NCBI RefSeq assembly: GCF_000067165.1
Contig: NC_010162.1
Span: 6,207,001 to 6,271,000, forward strand
Length of the DNA stretch: 64,000 nt
Reading direction: 5' to 3'
Origin: Sorangium cellulosum So ce56
Lineage (GTDB): Bacteria > Myxococcota_A > Polyangia > Polyangiales > Polyangiaceae
Positions 59,654-64,000 of this stretch are shown here, piece after piece. Position 1 is the stretch's first letter; each line of letters opens with the position of its first letter. The notes under the pieces were generated by a model. The model made no database searches. It saw only the letters and a program-made list of their open reading frames with translations, and had not been told where the DNA came from. Position numbers and translations under genes: made by a program.

Positions 59654-61324
59654 ATGCAGCTCTACCCCACGCGCACCGCCGCCCACCTGGCCATCGCCGG
59701 CGTCGCGGTCATGGGCGCCGGGCTCATCGCGCGCGAGCCGGCGATCGTCGGCTGGGGCGGGGCGATCCTGGTCGCGATCGCGCTCGCCCGCGGCGTGACG
59801 CTGGTGTCGGTGGCGCGCATCCGCGCGGCTGGGTTCGAGATGCTCTGGGGCGGCTCGCGGCGGATCCTCCGTTCCGCGCGCGGAGGCACCGTGGAGATCG
59901 AGGCCGAGGTTCGGAACCGCGACACCCTCGCGGCTCGCTACGTCAAGCTGCGCACCATCGCCTCGTCGCAGCTCGACGTGCGCATCGAGCCGAACCGCGG
60001 CGAAGTCTCCGCCTCGGGTCGGCTCAAGGTGAAGGTCATCGTGCGAACGCCGCGCGTCGGCCAGCACGGGCTCCACGGGCTCGCGCTCGAGGTCCACGGC
60101 GCCCCGGGCCTCTTCGAGGTGCCCCTGACCTTCGCGAACCCGTATGGCATCGAGGTGCTTCCGCGGCCCTTCATGCCGTACCTGACGCAGCCGCGCGGAG
60201 GACGCAGTCACCTCCTCGCGGCCTCTGGCAAGCCCGGGCGCGTACGCGGCGAAGGAGACGACCTGCGCGAGCTGCGAGAGCACCAGCCGGGGGACCCGTT
60301 CCGGAAGATCGCGTGGAAGGCCAGCGCGCGCCGGGGCACACTGCTCGTGCGGGAGTTCGAGCGCGAGGAGCGGGATGTGGTCTGGGTCCTCGTCGACGCG
60401 GCGGTGGAGCTCTGGGCGGGCCCGCTCGGCCGCGCTCCGCTCGATCTCATGATCGACGAGGCCGCGGCCATCGCGACGAGGCACCTCGGGCGCGGCGATC
60501 GCGTCGGGCTCATCGTCCTGGCCCCCGGCCCGCGCGTGACGATCGCGCCCGATCACGGCCCAGGGCATGGCCAGAAGATCGCGCAAGCGCTCACCGTCGG
60601 GTGCGGCACCTACGACGCGGATCGGAGCGAGCTCGACGAGTCGGACGTCGCGGCCCGCGTCATCGAGCACCTCAGGCCGCTCGACGCGCGCGGGCTCGAC
60701 GACCTGCGCCGCGGCGACCTCGACCGGCTGGCGGCCCGCGCGGAGTCGATGCGCGCGCGTGCGCCGTTCTCGGCGCCGGCGCCGCTCGGGCGCTCGCAGC
60801 GCGAACGGACGCTGCGCCGCTACCTCGCGAGCTACGGCATCGAGTCGCCCGCGCGCGCCGAGCCGGATCGGCGCGATCCCGCCATGGCGATCGCCGAGTC
60901 GCTCACGCACATCGCGCGCGTCAAGCCGCGCGCGAGCATGGTCTATGTCCTCGCGTCGCCTCCGGCCGACGCGCAGCTGGGCCAGCTCTCGGAGGCCGTG
61001 CGCCGGCTCTCGCGGAAGGCTGTTCACGTGGTGTGGACGCTCCCGGATCTCGAGCCAGGGCTCGGGCCTCCCTGGGAGGCGCCGCGACCGCAGGAGAGCG
61101 ACGGCGACGAGGGGCAGAGCGGCCCCACGCCGTCCAACAAGGCGTTCCAGGAGCTCGCGCCGATCGCGGCCGAGGCGGTGCTCATCCGCGCGCGGGTGGC
61201 TCAGACCCGCCGCGAAGCCGTGCTCCGCAAGGCCGGCGTGCGCGTGGTGCGGCTGCGCGCGGCGGCCGCGCCGAGCAGAGCCGCAGACGTAGCCCACGAC
61301 GGGGCGCACCCACCGCAGATCTGA
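59654..61324 (+). CDS. DUF58 protein with vWA-like domain
   Basis: The 556-residue protein has two N-terminal membrane helices (about 11-45), a beta domain, the DUF58 signature LREHQPGDPFRKIAWKASAR with LLVREFEREE, and a vWA-like segment (VVWVLVDAAVEL). The MIDAS-type metal motif (DxSxS) reads DAAVE, so metal binding is doubtful. It works with MoxR in other bacteria. A Pro/Ala-rich C-terminal tail is probably disordered. Confidence 0.85.
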   Translation: MQLYPTRTAAHLAIAGVAVMGAGLIAREPAIVGWGGAILVAIALARGVTLVSVARIRAAGFEMLWGGSRRILRSARGGTVEIEAEVRNRDTLAARYVKLRTIASSQLDVRIEPNRGEVSASGRLKVKVIVRTPRVGQHGLHGLALEVHGAPGLFEVPLTFANPYGIEVLPRPFMPYLTQPRGGRSHLLAASGKPGRVRGEGDDLRELREHQPGDPFRKIAWKASARRGTLLVREFEREERDVVWVLVDAAVELWAGPLGRAPLDLMIDEAAAIATRHLGRGDRVGLIVLAPGPRVTIAPDHGPGHGQKIAQALTVGCGTYDADRSELDESDVAARVIEHLRPLDARGLDDLRRGDLDRLAARAESMRARAPFSAPAPLGRSQRERTLRRYLASYGIESPARAEPDRRDPAMAIAESLTHIARVKPRASMVYVLASPPADAQLGQLSEAVRRLSRKAVHVVWTLPDLEPGLGPPWEAPRPQESDGDEGQSGPTPSNKAFQELAPIAAEAVLIRARVAQTRREAVLRKAGVRVVRLRAAAAPSRAADVAHDGAHPPQI

Positions 61325-61333
61325 GGACGGGCG

Positions 61334-62164
61334 ATGGCCATCGCAGAGCTCTTGCGCACACGCGGTCTCTCCCCGAAGAAGGGGTTCGGGCAGAACTTCC
61401 TCGTCGACGTCGATGCGGCGCGCCGGATCGCCGAGGCGGCCACGACGACGGAGGGCGGCGCGGTGATCGAGATCGGAGCAGGGCTCGGCGCGCTCACGCG
61501 GCCGCTCCTCGATCGCGCCACGCACGTCGTCGCCATCGAGCGCGATCGCGACCTCGTCCCGATCTTGCGCGAGCAGCTCGCTGGGCCGATCGAGGAAGGC
61601 CGCTTGACGCTGCTCGAGGCCGACGCAGCGCAGGTCGACTGGGTCGGCGCGCTCTCCGGCCACGCGCGGCCGCACGCGGTGGCGGGCAACCTCCCGTACC
61701 ACATCACGGGCCGGCTCCTCGAACAGGCGACCACCGTCGCGCATCAGATCGATCGCGCGGTGTTCATGGTGCAGCTCGAGGTCGCGGATCGCCTGGTCGC
61801 CGCCCCGGGCAGCGCCGACTACGGCGCGCTCTCGGTCTTCGTGCAGGCCGCGTTCGACGTGCGCCGCCTCCTGATCGCGCGCGCCGGCGCGTTCTACCCG
61901 AGGCCCGAGGTCGACTCGGCGGTCGTCGTGCTGACGCCGTGGCGCCCGCGGCGCGCCGAGGAGACGGACGCCTTCCGCGCCGCCGTGCGCGCCGCGTTCT
62001 CGGCGCGCCGCAAGACGCTCCGGAACGCCTGGAAGAACCTCTATGGCTGGTCCTCCCAGGAGCTCGAGCGGCACGCGAAGGACGCCGGCATCTCGCTCGA
62101 CGCTCGCGGCGAGACGCTCAGCGTGGAGGCGTTTGCGCGGATCGCCGCCGCCAGGGGACGCTGA
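61334..62164 (+). CDS. rsmA: 16S rRNA (A1518/A1519) dimethyltransferase RsmA
   Basis: The 276-residue enzyme (KsgA) dimethylates two adenines at the 3' end of 16S rRNA. Motifs are KKGFGQNFLVD, the SAM site VIEIGAGLGALT, the acidic AIERDRDL, and NLPYHITGRLL, the catalytic NLPY. The C-terminal helical domain (FSARRKTLRNAWKNL) is typical. It follows the DUF58 gene by nine bases, possibly as the last gene of that operon. Confidence 0.95.
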   Translation: MAIAELLRTRGLSPKKGFGQNFLVDVDAARRIAEAATTTEGGAVIEIGAGLGALTRPLLDRATHVVAIERDRDLVPILREQLAGPIEEGRLTLLEADAAQVDWVGALSGHARPHAVAGNLPYHITGRLLEQATTVAHQIDRAVFMVQLEVADRLVAAPGSADYGALSVFVQAAFDVRRLLIARAGAFYPRPEVDSAVVVLTPWRPRRAEETDAFRAAVRAAFSARRKTLRNAWKNLYGWSSQELERHAKDAGISLDARGETLSVEAFARIAAARGR

Positions 62165-62320
62165 GCGCCGGCGCCCCGTCGCCGGAGCCGGCGAGTGATG
62201 CGAGATTGGACGTCGCCCCCGGACGTCCCGCGCGGAGCCCAGCCCCCGGAAAACTCGCCCACGACCGCGCGTCCGCAGCGACGTGGCCGTCAAAAATCCC
62301 GCAGAATTTCTGGCACACGG

Positions 62321-62351
62321 CACTAGTCGGACGCGCAGGTCCGTGCTAGTG
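62321..62351. promoter_or_regulatory. Imperfect palindrome in the atpD leader
   Basis: CACTAG (62321-62326) pairs with CTAGTG (62346-62351), and just inside, CGGAC (62328-62332) pairs with GTCCG (62339-62343), leaving a six-base GCGCAG loop. Eleven pairs form overall, with a one-base versus two-base bulge. It lies 46 bases before the atpD start. It could be an operator, an RNA hairpin or a terminator of the upstream operon; no T-tract follows. Confidence 0.5.
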
Positions 62352-62396
62352 GGCCCCGCGACTCGTCAAAGCACGTACGAGGAGGACTCCCGCTCC

Positions 62397-63821
62397 ATGG
62401 TTGTTGGAAAGATCACCCAGGTCATCGGACCGGTCGTCGATGTCGATTTCCCGGCTGGCCAGCTGCCCAAGATTCTGAACGCGCTCAAGCTGAGCAACCC
62501 GAGCATCTCGGCTGAGCCGGACAACCTCGTGCTCGAGGTCGCCCAGCACCTCGGCGAGTCGTCGGTGCGCACGATCGCGATGGACTCCACCGACGGCCTC
62601 GTGCGCGGGATGGAAGTCCGCGACACGGGCAAGCCCATCATGGTGCCGGTCGGCAACGAGTGCCTCGGCCGGATCCTGAACGTCGTCGGTGTGCCGATCG
62701 ATGAAGCCGGGCCCGTGCACGCCAAGAAGGTGGCGCCGATCCACCGGGAGCCGCCCCCGTTCATCGAGCAGTCGACCAAGGTCGAGGTCTTCGAGACGGG
62801 CATCAAGGTCATCGACCTGATCGCCCCCTACCGCAAGGGCGGCAAGATCGGCCTCTTCGGCGGCGCCGGCGTCGGCAAGACGGTGCTCATCCTGGAGCTC
62901 ATCAACAACGTCGCGAAGGCGCACGGCGGCGTGTCCGTCTTCGCCGGCGTCGGCGAGCGGACGCGCGAGGGCAACGACCTCTTCCTCGAGATGAGCGAGT
63001 CGAAGCTCGCGGACGGCAGCCCCGTCATCTCGAAGGCCGCGCTGATCTACGGCCAGATGAACGAGCCCCCGGGCGCTCGCTCCCGCGTCGCGCTCTCGGC
63101 GCTCGCCGTGGCCGAGCACTTCCGCGACGAGGAGGGGCAGGACGTCCTCCTGTTCGTGGACAACATCTTCCGGTTCACCCAGGCCGGCTCCGAGGTGAGC
63201 GCGCTCCTCGGACGCATCCCGAGCGCCGTCGGTTACCAGCCGACCCTCTCGACGGAGATGGGCGCGTTCCAGGAGCGCATCACCTCGACGACCAAGGGCT
63301 CCGTCACCAGCGTCCAGGCGATCTACGTCCCCGCGGACGACCTGACCGACCCCGCGCCCGCCACGGCCTTCGCCCACCTCGATGCGACCACCGTGCTGTC
63401 GCGCGCGATCTCGGAGCTCGGCATCTACCCGGCCGTCGATCCGCTCGACTCGAACTCGACGATGCTCGATCCCCAGATCGTCGGTGAGAAGCACTACTCC
63501 GTCGCGCGGCGCGTCCAGCAGACGCTGCAGCGCTACAAGGACCTCCAGGACATCATCGCCATCCTCGGCATGGACGAGCTCAGCGAGGACGACAAGCTCG
63601 TCGTGGCGCGCGCCCGCAAGATCCAGAAGTTCCTGTCGCAGCCGTTCTTCGTGGCCGCCCAGTTCACCGGGCTCGAGGGCAAGCTCGTGCCGCTCAAGGA
63701 CACGATCGCGGGCTTCGAGGAGATCCTCGACGGCAAGCTCGACCATGTCGCGGAGCAGGACTTCTACCTGGTGGGCGGCATCGAGGACGTGAAGGCCAAG
63801 GCGTCGCAGAGGGCGTCCTGA
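62397..63821 (+). CDS. atpD: ATP synthase subunit beta
   Basis: The 474-residue catalytic F1 subunit has GKITQVIGPVVDVDFP at its start, P-loop GGAGVGKTV, the GERTREG motif with the catalytic Glu, YGQMNEPPGAR and DNIFRFTQAGSEVSALLG. All are canonical. AGGAGGA lies ten bases before the ATG. It is followed by atpC; atpA, atpG and atpH are not upstream, so the atp genes are split in this genome. Confidence 0.98.
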   Translation: MVVGKITQVIGPVVDVDFPAGQLPKILNALKLSNPSISAEPDNLVLEVAQHLGESSVRTIAMDSTDGLVRGMEVRDTGKPIMVPVGNECLGRILNVVGVPIDEAGPVHAKKVAPIHREPPPFIEQSTKVEVFETGIKVIDLIAPYRKGGKIGLFGGAGVGKTVLILELINNVAKAHGGVSVFAGVGERTREGNDLFLEMSESKLADGSPVISKAALIYGQMNEPPGARSRVALSALAVAEHFRDEEGQDVLLFVDNIFRFTQAGSEVSALLGRIPSAVGYQPTLSTEMGAFQERITSTTKGSVTSVQAIYVPADDLTDPAPATAFAHLDATTVLSRAISELGIYPAVDPLDSNSTMLDPQIVGEKHYSVARRVQQTLQRYKDLQDIIAILGMDELSEDDKLVVARARKIQKFLSQPFFVAAQFTGLEGKLVPLKDTIAGFEEILDGKLDHVAEQDFYLVGGIEDVKAKASQRAS

Positions 63822-63828
63822 CGCAGCC

Positions 63829-64000
63829 ATGGCCGACACAATCCTCCTCGAGATCGTGACGCCGACCGGCGTCGCGCTGCGCGAGCAGGTCACGGACGTG
63901 ACCGCGCCGAGCGTCGCCGGGGAGTTCGGTGTGCTCCCGGGTCACCTCCCGCTGCTCGCCGCGCTCCGGACCGGCCTCGTGACCTACCACCAGAACGGTC
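63829..64000 (+). CDS. atpC: ATP synthase subunit epsilon, 5' part
   Basis: The ATG at 63829, seven bases after atpD, opens a frame reading MADTILLEIVTPTGVALREQ then APSVAGEFGVLPGHLPLLAA, the AtpC N-terminal beta-sandwich. It is cut by the window end after 57 codons. Its neighbours confirm the call. Confidence 0.93.
   Translation, partial: MADTILLEIVTPTGVALREQVTDVTAPSVAGEFGVLPGHLPLLAALRTGLVTYHQNG

Noticed and set aside
62311..62326. Sigma-54 promoter (TGGCAC) before atpD
   Set aside because: No GC dinucleotide occurs at the required ten-base spacing after GG.

Overview
The window is a 64 kb piece of a very GC-rich chromosome with dense coding and strong third-position G/C bias. It carries a KGG-repeat stress protein, an FHA-type enhancer-binding protein, many Ser/Gly-linker lipoproteins, a PEGA-domain kinase-like protein, and DUF1592/DUF1501-type secreted proteins. 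This mixture fits a myxobacterium of the Sorangium/Polyangiaceae type. That assignment is an inference from gene content and style, not from a database match. I see no rRNA, tRNA, CRISPR array, insertion sequence or prophage.

Region by region. 1-10.5 kb is mostly single metabolic genes: a ferritin-like protein, serC, a KGG protein, a fatty acid desaturase, an agmatinase-family ureohydrolase, an M18 aminopeptidase, pyrD with an overlapping GNAT-type protein, and a Cys-rich lipoprotein. Two intergenic stretches here hold tandem repeats (37-bp and 28-bp units). 10.5-16 kb pairs an FHA/AAA+ regulator with a GAFPGA loop against a divergent two-gene secreted unit (CxxCH lipoprotein plus Tat-exported DUF1501 protein). 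16-24.4 kb is an alpha-2-macroglobulin/PBP1C gene pair. 24.6-28.3 kb has a GH116-type lipoprotein glycosidase and an unrecognised secreted protein.

28.6-36.6 kb is a BMP-type ABC uptake system: two permeases, an ATPase and a convergent substrate-binding lipoprotein. Two cysteine hydrolases resembling biuret hydrolase are interleaved with the transporter genes, which suggests import and hydrolysis of a small ureide or amide. A fragment of an ECF sigma factor and a Ser/Gly-rich lipoprotein lie inside the same block. 36.7-45.9 kb carries a cupin, an unrecognised protein, and a Gld-like ABC exporter/auxiliary operon (ATPase, permease, GldG-like, DUF4340), followed by a lipoprotein and a predicted pseudokinase with a PEGA domain.

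45.9-49.4 kb holds a Xer-type recombinase, an N-formylglutamate amidohydrolase, a polytopic membrane protein and rpmB. 49.8-56.5 kb is a long minus-strand run headed by rpsP-khpA-rimM-trmD, followed by a SPOUT-type methyltransferase, queG, an LpxL-type acyltransferase, a DUF72 protein and a GGT-like protein. rplS, the usual partner after trmD, is not here. 56.7-64 kb has a 60-residue small protein on the minus strand, then DUF4350-MoxR-DUF58-rsmA and atpD-atpC, with atpC cut by the window end.

All functional calls come from reading motifs and gene context; no search or structure prediction was run.
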